A stretch of DNA of 64,000 nucleotides from CAZDWZ01 sp964509425 (GTDB lineage: Bacteria; Bdellovibrionota_C; UBA2361; SZUA-149; CAZDWZ01). The notes below the pieces were generated by a model that was not told the DNA's origin, ran no database searches, and saw only the letters and a list, made by a program, of their open reading frames with translations. Position numbers and translations under genes: made by a program. Shown here in pieces: positions 42,796 through 50,855 of the stretch. The DNA is taken from NCBI GenBank assembly GCA_964509425.1, contig CAZDWZ010000012.1:62001-126000 (forward strand), in the 5' to 3' direction. The number at the start of each line of letters is the position of its first letter. Position 1 is the first letter of the stretch.

Positions 42796-44231
42796 ATGTC
42801 TTTCAAGAGTGCCGAGTAGCGATCATCGGCGGCGGATTCAGCGGACTTGCCGTTGCCTATCATCTTTTTCACGGGCTAAATACGCTCTCCGCACTTCCAT
42901 ATGGAACTGCAGAAAACTTCAATTGTGTGTTGATCGAGCCGCGTTCCGAAATTGGGACAGGCGTCGCCTATCAAACAAAATCCGCACACCATCTCTTGAA
43001 CGTGCGGGCGAAGGCGATGAGCATCAACGACCTGGAGCCGGATTCTTTCTCCTTTTGGCTCCGGGAAAAAGGTCGGCAGTCCACGCCCGATGATTTTGCT
43101 TCACGCGTCGATTACCATCATTATTTGAACGATTCGCTCGCTTCGAAAATCCGACAAACGGGTGATTTGAACGGGGTGCCTCGTTTTAGACGAGTCGCGG
43201 ATTCAGTCGAGTCGCTTTCCAAGCGGAATGGGAAATTTGAGCTCACCTGCACCTCGGGCGCAATCTTTCGAGCAGGGCTAGTGGTGTTCGCGATTGGTAA
43301 TGTCGCGTCTCGTTCCAAGCTGAGCGCTTCGCTTTCTTCGCCGTGGGACGAAAAAACCTACCGGAATATTTCACAAAAGAAATCGATAGCGATCGTGGGT
43401 GCCGGGCTTACTTCAATCGATATCGTGCTTGAGGCCGAATCGAGAGGCTTTGCCGGTTCGTACTCCATCATTTCTCGTCACGCACAATTTCCACACACAA
43501 ATGGGAAGGTTCCTAGTCCCATTCCCGATGCAATTAAAAGCTGGGCGAGTGACTTTGGCCAAACACCTGCATCGTTACATCGTCGATTAAAGTCGCTTCG
43601 CGAAGCAATCGAGCATTTTGAGAACATTCATGCCGTGATTGATTCTCTTCGCCCCTACACTCAGGCCATCTGGCGCTCGTTCACCGAGACAGAGCAGCGG
43701 CGGTTTACTCGGCACCTTCGAAGCTATTGGGATATTCATCGGCATCGAGCGCCTGAGATTACCTTTCGAAAGATACTCGAGTTGAAAGATGTCGGCCGTT
43801 TGAAGCAAGTGAAGGGAAAACTCCTCGGTGCCGAAATGGCAAACGATCGGCATCGCATCAATTTGATGGACGGTGAGGGAAACCGGGTAACACACGAATA
43901 TGACGTGGTTGTGAACGGCATGGGACTTTGCTCCGACATACATCGCGCGGATTCCGCGTTGCTGACGAGCCTGCTTCAGGACGGTTTGCTCTCTGCAGAT
44001 TCCTTGGGCATCGGAATTCGTTCTAATGATAAGGGCCAAATCGTCACGAAGTCCGGAGCTGCTGAAGAGCACATGTATACCCTTGGCTCGCTCCGCCGGG
44101 GTGAGCTTTGGGAAAGTATCGCTGTGCCGGAATTGAGTGTGCAAGCCCGGCTCGTCGCAGAATCCATTCTTCTCTCCACAGAAGACGAACGTCCCGCTTC
44201 TGCACAGAATGCGTTCGGTGTGGCTCCCTAA
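42792..44231 (+). CDS. FAD/NAD(P)-binding protein (YdhS-like)
   Basis: 479 residues. CRVAIIGGGFSGLAVAYHL (about 6-24) is the FAD Rossmann motif; a second segment KKSIAIVGAGLTSIDIVLEAE (about 196-216) is an NAD(P) site. It contains LLNVRAKAMSI and other PF13454 features. Such proteins are found beside cysteine dioxygenase in several bacteria, and may act on sulfur compounds. Translation is coupled to the dioxygenase by the ATGA overlap. It ends at the convergent zinc-ribbon gene, overlapping by four bases. Confidence 0.9.
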   Translation: MNVFQECRVAIIGGGFSGLAVAYHLFHGLNTLSALPYGTAENFNCVLIEPRSEIGTGVAYQTKSAHHLLNVRAKAMSINDLEPDSFSFWLREKGRQSTPDDFASRVDYHHYLNDSLASKIRQTGDLNGVPRFRRVADSVESLSKRNGKFELTCTSGAIFRAGLVVFAIGNVASRSKLSASLSSPWDEKTYRNISQKKSIAIVGAGLTSIDIVLEAESRGFAGSYSIISRHAQFPHTNGKVPSPIPDAIKSWASDFGQTPASLHRRLKSLREAIEHFENIHAVIDSLRPYTQAIWRSFTETEQRRFTRHLRSYWDIHRHRAPEITFRKILELKDVGRLKQVKGKLLGAEMANDRHRINLMDGEGNRVTHEYDVVVNGMGLCSDIHRADSALLTSLLQDGLLSADSLGIGIRSNDKGQIVTKSGAAEEHMYTLGSLRRGELWESIAVPELSVQARLVAESILLSTEDERPASAQNAFGVAP

Positions 44232-44917
44232 CGAACGCTCACCTGAACACCGGGAACTTTTGGTGCCGTCGGCTGGGTCACAAAGCCGGTTCGGAAAGCC
44301 GCTGCAATCTTTCCTTCCTTGAACAGGGCGAGCAGGTTTTTCCTTGGATACACGAGCTGTTTGTCGGGCGTGAAAGCCTCCGGCGCGCTCAGCAACTTCA
44401 TCGATTTCTGCGAATGCGCTGAGGACGACGTCGGGAAGAGATAGGTGCTCGGACTGAGGTGAACTTCATTTTCATCGCTTGAAATCACTTTTGCAACGCC
44501 GTACGGGTACTTGTCGTCCGTCGAATTCTCGAGTTTCAGAACGATCAGATCTCCTGCTTGGGGATTAGCGAGGAGGGCCGCATATTTTTCTTGATCCCTT
44601 TGCTCCGCCCAGACGACGAGGCCGATCAGCACGACCAGAGCGGCAAGTCCTGTAAACATTCGAAGCGGGAATTTGTCTCGAGCGAGCTCGCCCGCGGGTA
44701 TAGACTGACCGGCGGCCTCTTTTGAATCATATGTTGCTTGGCAATGCTCACAATTCAGCCACAACTGGCGGGCGTAAGGCAGAAGAGGAATCCAGTAGAT
44801 GTGGAAATACTTAAATAACGTGAAAGCGCGAAGCGGGCCTTTCTGACACTCTTTGCACGTTCCGACTCCGAGAGTTCGGAATTTTGAGCTTGACGTTTTC
44901 CAACCGTAAATAATCAT
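44228..44917 (-). CDS. Membrane protein with N-terminal zinc ribbon
   Basis: About 229 residues; start at ATG 44917 after GGAGGG (spacing about 12); a TTG at 44947 is possible. CKEC (about 21-24) and CEHC (about 56-59) form a zinc ribbon interrupted by FKYFHIYWIPLLPY, the pattern of zinc-ribbon proteins with a membrane-near loop. One membrane helix lies at about 87-104. The rest (about 105-229) is a soluble beta-rich domain. No known function. Its stop overlaps that of the FAD gene. Confidence 0.75.
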   Translation of the reverse strand: MIIYGWKTSSSKFRTLGVGTCKECQKGPLRAFTLFKYFHIYWIPLLPYARQLWLNCEHCQATYDSKEAAGQSIPAGELARDKFPLRMFTGLAALVVLIGLVVWAEQRDQEKYAALLANPQAGDLIVLKLENSTDDKYPYGVAKVISSDENEVHLSPSTYLFPTSSSAHSQKSMKLLSAPEAFTPDKQLVYPRKNLLALFKEGKIAAAFRTGFVTQPTAPKVPGVQVSVR

Positions 44918-45094
44918 GTTCGGCCGCCCTCCGGAGAAATTCTCCAAGCAGTAATCGGCTCTTCTGAAGATTAGTCTGAGGGGATTCGATCAAAGAAGAA
45001 AATATAACGATTTAAGGAATTTGAGCGCTATCCGTGCCTGCGCCGACGCATAACCGTCCACCGAAATGTTCCGTTCAAACTGACGAGTCGAGAC

Positions 45095-46276
45095 TCACAA
45101 TTCGACTTGGATCATCTCAAGGCAGCTCATGGCCTTTTTCCTTGCTTCATCGACTGAATCCCCGCGCGCGAGAGTCACTCCCATTCGCCGATGTCCGTCA
45201 ACTTCTGGTTTACCGAAGAGACGGAGCTGAGTTCCAGGGATCGAGAGGGCGTTGTCGAGGTTCGAGAATCTCACCTGTTGAGAAACTCCGTGAACGAGAA
45301 GTGCAGCAGAAGCAGATGGTCCTTGCTGAAGGATCTCGGGAATCGGCAATCCGAGAATCGCTCGTGCATGAAGTGCGAACTCAGAGAGATCCTGCGAGAT
45401 GAGGGTAACAAGTCCCGTGTCATGCGGACGCGGCGACACCTCGCTGAAATAGACCTCGTCTCCCTTCACGAACAGCTCCACTCCAAAAATTCCAAGTCCG
45501 CCAAGAGCGTCTGTAATTTGTCTCGCCATATCCTGGGATTTCTTCAGTGCCTCTGTCGACATTGGATGCGGTTGCCAAGATTCACGATAATCTCCATCCA
45601 TCTGAAGGTGTCCGATGGGTGAGCAAAAAGATGTTCCATCCCGGTGCCGGACGGTGAGGAGCGTGATTTCGTAATCAAACTCCACAAAACCTTCCACGAT
45701 TACTCTTCCGGCGCCGGTTCGTCCGCCCATCTGCGCATATTCCCAGGCGGGCCAGATTTCATCCTTCGAGCGAATAATGCTCTGGCCTTTCCCCGAGGAG
45801 CTCATGATTGGTTTTACGACGCAGGGGATCCCCAGTTCGGTTACCGCCGCCTCGAATTCGTTTTCATTCTGAACAAACCGAAACGGAGAAGTTTTCAATT
45901 GTAACTCCTCCGCGGCGAGCCGACGGATGCCTTCGCGATTCATGGTCAGTCGTGCTGCCCGCGCGGTTGGAATGACGGAAAACCCTTGCTTCTCGAGCTC
46001 CGTCAGTTCGTCCGTCGCAATCGCTTCAAGCTCGGGGACGATCAAATCAGGGCTCTCGCTTTCGATGACTCGACGAAGCGCCCGATTATCCAACATCGAG
46101 ATCACATGTGATCGGTGGGCGACCTGCATCGCGGGTGCATGCGGATAACGGTCAACCGCCACCACTTCGACTCCGAGACGCTGGAGTTCAATAGCTACCT
46201 CTTTCCCAAGCTCTCCGCTGCCGAGCAAAAGAACTTTCTTCGCCGTTGGAGAAAGGGGGGTGCCGATCGAAGTCAT
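45095..46276 (-). CDS. purT: Formate-dependent phosphoribosylglycinamide formyltransferase PurT
   Basis: 393 residues, normal for PurT. N-terminal KKVLLLGSGELGKEVAIELQRLG (about 13-35) is the Rossmann-like domain. The ATP-grasp domain has KPIMSSSGKGQS (about 153-164, the P-loop analogue), VIVEGFVEFDYEITLLTVR and FGVELFVKGDEVYFSEVSPRPHDTG (about 280-304) with the metal-binding Glu residues. It makes formyl-GAR from GAR, formate and ATP in purine synthesis. It is not in a purine operon here. Confidence 0.97.
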   Translation of the reverse strand: MTSIGTPLSPTAKKVLLLGSGELGKEVAIELQRLGVEVVAVDRYPHAPAMQVAHRSHVISMLDNRALRRVIESESPDLIVPELEAIATDELTELEKQGFSVIPTARAARLTMNREGIRRLAAEELQLKTSPFRFVQNENEFEAAVTELGIPCVVKPIMSSSGKGQSIIRSKDEIWPAWEYAQMGGRTGAGRVIVEGFVEFDYEITLLTVRHRDGTSFCSPIGHLQMDGDYRESWQPHPMSTEALKKSQDMARQITDALGGLGIFGVELFVKGDEVYFSEVSPRPHDTGLVTLISQDLSEFALHARAILGLPIPEILQQGPSASAALLVHGVSQQVRFSNLDNALSIPGTQLRLFGKPEVDGHRRMGVTLARGDSVDEARKKAMSCLEMIQVEL

Positions 46277-46389
46277 GGGATACTCTCGCCGCGGTTTCAG
46301 GTTATTCGTTCCCGAACTTTAGTCGAGAGGCCCAGAAAAGGCGAGTACCGCACTTCGAGGGCCTTTAGCCATTTCCGGAATCGGAAATT

Positions 46390-46758
46390 TCAGTCGCTAT
46401 CGCTGCCTAAATTGCCGTCCTTCAGAAAACGGCGCTTCGACCAATTCTCTGCCCTATTGGAACGCGCGGGTCGGCGTCCCGGCGCAGATTTTGACGTCGA
46501 TTTGTTTGGGAACATTTCTTTCTCGGAGAGTGATCCGTCCGAATTTCGGTCGAGCCGCTGAAATTGAGTCCGTATGAATGGTTTCCTGAGCTCGACAAAT
46601 TCCTCAAACGTCAGTTTGTTATCCTGATTGCGGTCGGCTTGATGAACTCGAAATTCCATCGTCACGCCGTCATCCGCGTTTCCGGCATGGGCCGCTAAGC
46701 TCGTCAGGGGAATAAGTGCAAAAAGGAAGCCCGGAAATGTGAGCAAACGTGGTCTCAC
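46390..46758 (-). CDS. Secreted EF-hand protein
   Basis: About 122 residues from GTG 46758 (AGAGG upstream). A signal peptide (about 1-25, ending AHA) leads to two EF-hand loops, DRNQDNKLTFEEF (about 42-54) and DRNSDGSLSEKEM (about 72-84); the first has Asn where Gly is usual at position 6, and the second ends in Met. The C-terminal 40 residues are basic and Ser/Arg-rich. It resembles the other EF-hand protein at 20.4 kb in plan. Confidence 0.75.
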   Translation of the reverse strand: MRPRLLTFPGFLFALIPLTSLAAHAGNADDGVTMEFRVHQADRNQDNKLTFEEFVELRKPFIRTQFQRLDRNSDGSLSEKEMFPNKSTSKSAPGRRPARSNRAENWSKRRFLKDGNLGSDSD

Positions 46759-46864
46759 AGCAACCTCTGGAATAATTTGATAAAACCGTATCGACTCTTC
46801 CGTTATGAAGATTTTCGCAACCTTTGTATCAATTGCGTAAGGCGCACGACGACTTTGGAGCGGA

Positions 46865-48937
46865 CTATCGAGGCGGCATCCGAAATAGCGAAGCAACTCC
46901 GCGAAGCGGTGCGGTAACTTGCCAGCTTTTTGACTCGGTAATCGAGCGAAATCCAGCCTCTTGCTGTTCTCGAAGACGTCTCTCCTCCTCGAGCCTGGAT
47001 CGGAGCGAGAATATCTCGGATTTCGCTTGTGAGAGCGCCCCGTCCAGTGAACGCACTTGTGTGATCGCCGTGACGATGTCCGACTCGAGCTCTTTGTAGC
47101 GATAGGTCATGAAATTCAGCTCGCTTTCGGCCTTGCGGGCCTTATCTTTCACTTCGGCAAACGCCTGATGAATGCGGCCGAGCTGGCTCAGTTCGAGCGG
47201 ACGGCTGACTTTCTTCTCGACTTCCGCACCGATCTGCGATTCCAACAGCTTCCCAAGGCGAGAGACTGTAAGGAGAACGTCATCCGACGAATTTGAATTC
47301 GTGGTGCGAAAGAGAAAGTTGATAAACGCAATCTCGTTCTGGACAGCGATTTCCAGATCTTTCAGCGTTAACGGAATGCCGAGAATCGATGCCACCTCGC
47401 GAACGAGCTCTGAATAGGTATGTTCCTGCAGAACATCGCGCGCTGAGCATTTCTCCACGGAATACACCAAGCCACGAACGAATACCCAGTTGAATGGGAT
47501 CGGAGAGCGCGACTGCCATTCACGATCGATGTAGACGAGACCTGACTGCGCAATCTCAATAAGATTGAAAGGAACGCAGTCGATAAAAGAGCCGGGCAGA
47601 AGCCGTTCGGATTTTTCGGAGTTTTCTGGTGGAACCAGTGATTGCTCCAGAAACCCTATCCAGGTTCGTGCCCATGCAGCGACGTCGGCAACTTTTCCTC
47701 CTCGGGTCAAAAGCAGCTTTAGCCCATTATGATAGATCTCCCCCGGCACATAGCACTGCGTGTCGACGACTTGGAAAAACTCTGATTCCACTGAAGCGAG
47801 GTTATGCCGAGGCCGAAGCGGTACTTTCTCGACGATCACCCCCGTGTCGGAACGCCGAAATTTGCTCTCCGTGTCGAAGTAGTGTGCGGGATGCGAAGAA
47901 TAATGGGCAGCGAGCCAAGAGTCGGCGAATTGAGGTGGAGTCTGGTCTCTTTGTGCAAAAAAGAGGAACGAGTTTGCGAAATCCGGAATAAGGTTGTTTC
48001 TGGCGAGAGTTCTCCATACCAGTTGCTCATCAAAAGAGAGCAGTGGTTCGGCGGGATACGTCCGACTGGCCCCACCAGCGAGGAGCTCCTCGGGCTTAAA
48101 AACTGGACATGAGAAAGCAGTTTTATTGATGATCTTTGTCGGCACTTTATAGTCCGGGAACGGAAAAAACTCCTGCACCGACGGCACGCCGGAGCGAGCA
48201 AGGAGGGAGAGAAGCTCTTGGCGACCAAAAGTCACCGCCGATGTATCATCGTAACGATTCTCGATTCCGGCGAAAGGAAGGTTGAGGTGGTCCTCAAAAT
48301 GACCATTGAAATACTTCAGTCCCAACTGATTCTCGATTGCGACAATCAACGTTCCGCCCGGTGCGAGATGCGAAACCGCCATCCGGAGACACTCGAGCAC
48401 CGGATCGTCCGCGTCGATGAATATCCGAGAGTACTCAAGAACACCGATGAGCGTGACGACATCGTATTTCTCGACGCTCTCATAGCGCTCGATGTTCTCG
48501 GTGATGACACGGACATTCGGAAGGTCGCGGCAACGGAGCGCGGTCAGGGCTGCTCGCCGGGGAGCGGCTTCGAGCGCGTGAACTTCTGCGCCGTGCTCCG
48601 CACCCAGCTCGCCAAGGACGCGCGTGATGGCGCCGCACCCGCACCCGAGCTCGAGTATCGATCGAACTCCCGCCCACGAAAACGGACGGATAAGGTTGTG
48701 GCGTTGAGGGCTCAAGTGATATTCGGACGGCCAATCTCGGATTGCCGCGAGCAGCTCCGGAGAGCCACTCGTTAGATCCTTCGCTCCTGAGAGCACGTCG
48801 TGCAGGTATTTTTCGGACTCATCGCCATCGGAGAATATAATCCTCTCCGCATGCGTGTCGGTTCGTTTCCAAGTCTTTGACTCGTCGTGGAGACTATAGG
48901 CGGGAGCCAGTTTATGTTTTCGCGGATGGGAACTCAT
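46865..48937 (-). CDS. WbdD-like methyltransferase-kinase with C-terminal coiled coil
   Basis: 690 residues. Residues 80-260: class I methyltransferase with SILELGCGCGAITR (about 93-106) and LAPGGTLIVAIENQ (about 191-204). Residues 300-560: kinase-like region with a possible beta3 Lys371 (GVIVEK) and a catalytic loop FIDCVPFNLI (Asp453, Asn458) followed by VYIDREWQ (Asp471), the Asp..Asn..Asp order of protein/aminoglycoside kinases. Residues 590-668: coiled coil (KARKAESELNFM to RLEEERRLREQQE). The end SWQVTAPLRG is typical of LPS-cluster glycosyltransferases. The order matches WbdD, which caps O9a O-antigen with methyl phosphate and uses its coiled coil as a length ruler. The neighbouring Wzt-like ATPase supports this; cap chemistry is inference. 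Confidence 0.75.
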   Translation of the reverse strand: MSSHPRKHKLAPAYSLHDESKTWKRTDTHAERIIFSDGDESEKYLHDVLSGAKDLTSGSPELLAAIRDWPSEYHLSPQRHNLIRPFSWAGVRSILELGCGCGAITRVLGELGAEHGAEVHALEAAPRRAALTALRCRDLPNVRVITENIERYESVEKYDVVTLIGVLEYSRIFIDADDPVLECLRMAVSHLAPGGTLIVAIENQLGLKYFNGHFEDHLNLPFAGIENRYDDTSAVTFGRQELLSLLARSGVPSVQEFFPFPDYKVPTKIINKTAFSCPVFKPEELLAGGASRTYPAEPLLSFDEQLVWRTLARNNLIPDFANSFLFFAQRDQTPPQFADSWLAAHYSSHPAHYFDTESKFRRSDTGVIVEKVPLRPRHNLASVESEFFQVVDTQCYVPGEIYHNGLKLLLTRGGKVADVAAWARTWIGFLEQSLVPPENSEKSERLLPGSFIDCVPFNLIEIAQSGLVYIDREWQSRSPIPFNWVFVRGLVYSVEKCSARDVLQEHTYSELVREVASILGIPLTLKDLEIAVQNEIAFINFLFRTTNSNSSDDVLLTVSRLGKLLESQIGAEVEKKVSRPLELSQLGRIHQAFAEVKDKARKAESELNFMTYRYKELESDIVTAITQVRSLDGALSQAKSEIFSLRSRLEEERRLREQQEAGFRSITESKSWQVTAPLRGVASLFRMPPR

Positions 48938-48967
48938 AGCGGCGATGTATTCATGATGTTGCGCGAG

Positions 48968-50542
48968 TTACGAACTTTTCGTCTTCGATATCACTCTCGC
49001 CGGCGTCACTGCACCTCGCTCGACGTATTCAATCGACATCCCGAGGTCCGCCAGTCCGAAGCCCCGATCCGTGTTTGTTACGAAAATCTCAACCGAATCG
49101 TATCTTCGGTCTAGGGGAACAATATCATCCTCATCCGCAGCAGCAACTCCCAAGGACAGCAGGTAGTGTCCGGTCATGAGGCGAGGGGAAAACCGAAAAT
49201 GAACAAAAGTGATGTCACCCGCAACACGAGGGTCAAACGAAGGGAGAGCGGCGGCTTCTGCTATCTCACGGGAATTATTCCCATAAATGATTAAACCGTC
49301 AGGGGTCTTTACGATAAGACCGTAAATAGGTCGTCGGCAGTCTCTGATGAACTGAACTTTCATGCAGACGTCGATGCTTTCGTGGGCATGGAAATGATTC
49401 GCCTGGCCGCGAGAATTAGTACCTATGAAATAATCGAGGATCTTCGCGTCTCCATTCCCCCAGCGAAATTCGGAATGGTTATAGCCGGGACGATTCGTGA
49501 ATTCATCTCGTGCGTCTCGTATTTCGTAAAACTTTGAAACTGCGCCGGAATTCTCGGGGAGAGGCTGTGGCGTGAATCGGTCGTCGGACTCCAGCGTCTT
49601 TTCTAATTCGCTTTCCATTAACGGTTGTGTCGAGTCTTCCGACGGACTCTTCACGCTTCCCCCGAACATCAGGTCGAGATAGAAATTACACACGGCTTTC
49701 GGATCGCCTTGTTCGATGAGCTCGCCCTTCTCGAGAAGAAGTGCTCGATTGCAATGGCGGATAATCTGCTCCGGAGAATGGCTGACGAAGAGGATTGTCG
49801 TACCATTCGCCCGAAGCTCATCAAACTTCCTGAAACATTTAGCCTGAAACTTCACGTCTCCGACGGAAAGTGCTTCGTCGACGACGAGAAGGTCCGGATC
49901 AATGCTGATCGCGACGGCAAATGCGAGGCGAACAAACATGCCGCTTGAATAGGTCTTCACCGGTTGGTGGATAAAGTTTCCAAGATCCGCGAAGGCGAGA
50001 ATGTTCTCGTATTTCGCCTCGATTTCCTCCTTCCCTAGGCCAAGCACAGTCGCGCTAAGGATCACATTTTCTTTGCCCGAAAACTCCGGATTAAATCCCG
50101 ATCCAAGCTCGAGAAGAGCTCCAATTCGACCAGAGAGCCATATATCGCCGGAGGTCGGCTGAACCGTTCCGCAAATAAGTTGAAGCAATGTCGATTTCCC
50201 TGCACCGTTTCTGCCGAGTATGCCAATGCACTCTCCGCGCCCGACTTCGAAGGAAACGTCGCGCAGCGCCCAGAATTCGCGATAATAGCGCCGCCGCCTC
50301 GAAAACATCTGCCGCAACCGATCTTGGGGACGATTGTAAAGATGGTAGACTTTGGACAGAGACTCTATTCGCGCAGCAACTGCACTCCCACCTTCGCGCG
50401 TCAGTGGAATCTCCGGTGACCCGGCAGTCGGTCCGATTTGTGATGGTATTGCTGTGGAGCCCTGTATTGCCGTGGAGCCCCGTATTGCCGTGGAGCCCTG
50501 TATTGCTGTGGAACCCTGCATTGCTGTGGAGCCGAGCGACAT
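48968..50542 (-). CDS. Wzt-type ABC transporter ATP-binding protein with C-terminal glycan-binding domain
   Basis: 524 residues. The ATPase domain has Walker A GRNGAGKST (110-118), signature YSSGMFVRLAFAVA and Walker B LLVVDEALSVGD. These match polysaccharide exporters of the Wzt/TagH class. A C-terminal domain (about 355-505) with FRWGNGDAKILDYF and FRFSPRLMTGHYLLSLGV is the Wzt carboxy-terminal beta-sandwich that recognises the capped end of the exported chain. The first about 34 residues are repeated GSTAIQ/GSTAIR units from an 18-bp minisatellite. No Wzm permease is adjacent. It lies 30 bp upstream of the WbdD-like gene on the same strand. Confidence 0.9.
   Translation of the reverse strand: MSLGSTAMQGSTAIQGSTAIRGSTAIQGSTAIPSQIGPTAGSPEIPLTREGGSAVAARIESLSKVYHLYNRPQDRLRQMFSRRRRYYREFWALRDVSFEVGRGECIGILGRNGAGKSTLLQLICGTVQPTSGDIWLSGRIGALLELGSGFNPEFSGKENVILSATVLGLGKEEIEAKYENILAFADLGNFIHQPVKTYSSGMFVRLAFAVAISIDPDLLVVDEALSVGDVKFQAKCFRKFDELRANGTTILFVSHSPEQIIRHCNRALLLEKGELIEQGDPKAVCNFYLDLMFGGSVKSPSEDSTQPLMESELEKTLESDDRFTPQPLPENSGAVSKFYEIRDARDEFTNRPGYNHSEFRWGNGDAKILDYFIGTNSRGQANHFHAHESIDVCMKVQFIRDCRRPIYGLIVKTPDGLIIYGNNSREIAEAAALPSFDPRVAGDITFVHFRFSPRLMTGHYLLSLGVAAADEDDIVPLDRRYDSVEIFVTNTDRGFGLADLGMSIEYVERGAVTPARVISKTKSS
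50451..50533. repeat. 18-bp tandem repeat inside the Wzt-like reading frame
   Basis: About 4.6 copies of an 18-bp unit (plus-strand form GCTGTGGAGCCCTGTATT with substitutions). Being a multiple of three, unit loss or gain keeps the frame and changes only the GSTAI(Q/R) count at the N-terminus. Typical of slippage-prone coding minisatellites. Confidence 0.85.
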
Positions 50543-50855
50543 GTAACCATTGGATTGAGTGCCCGGTAATGGGCCAATCCGACCATAAATATCCGATTCG
50601 CCCCGCGAAGGGCAAGCAACTGAGAATTAAACTCGGCGCCTTCGCGATGGCTTCCAGCAAAAAACCCTAGAACTGAAAATTCCGAAGCTTTGTGCGGACC
50701 TCAGGCTCCACGTGGTGCCGTCTCTCATGCTGCCGCCGATTAGTTCGCGGTATTTTCCGCGGACTAATTGCAGCACGCCCGACGCAGCTGAGCCACGAAA
50801 ATCTAGTGATTCGACCCCTGGCGAAACTGCTCCGAAGGCTCAATGAGACCGAACG
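50543..50855. other. Intergenic region with a 12-bp-stem hairpin
   Basis: 313 bp between the Wzt-like and caspase-like genes, both minus strand. ATTAGTTCGCGG (50739-50750) pairs with CCGCGGACTAAT (50757-50768) around a six-base loop, with one G-T pair. No T-run follows, so it may be a transcript-end or regulatory structure rather than a classic terminator. The Wzt promoter is probably here. Confidence 0.5.
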
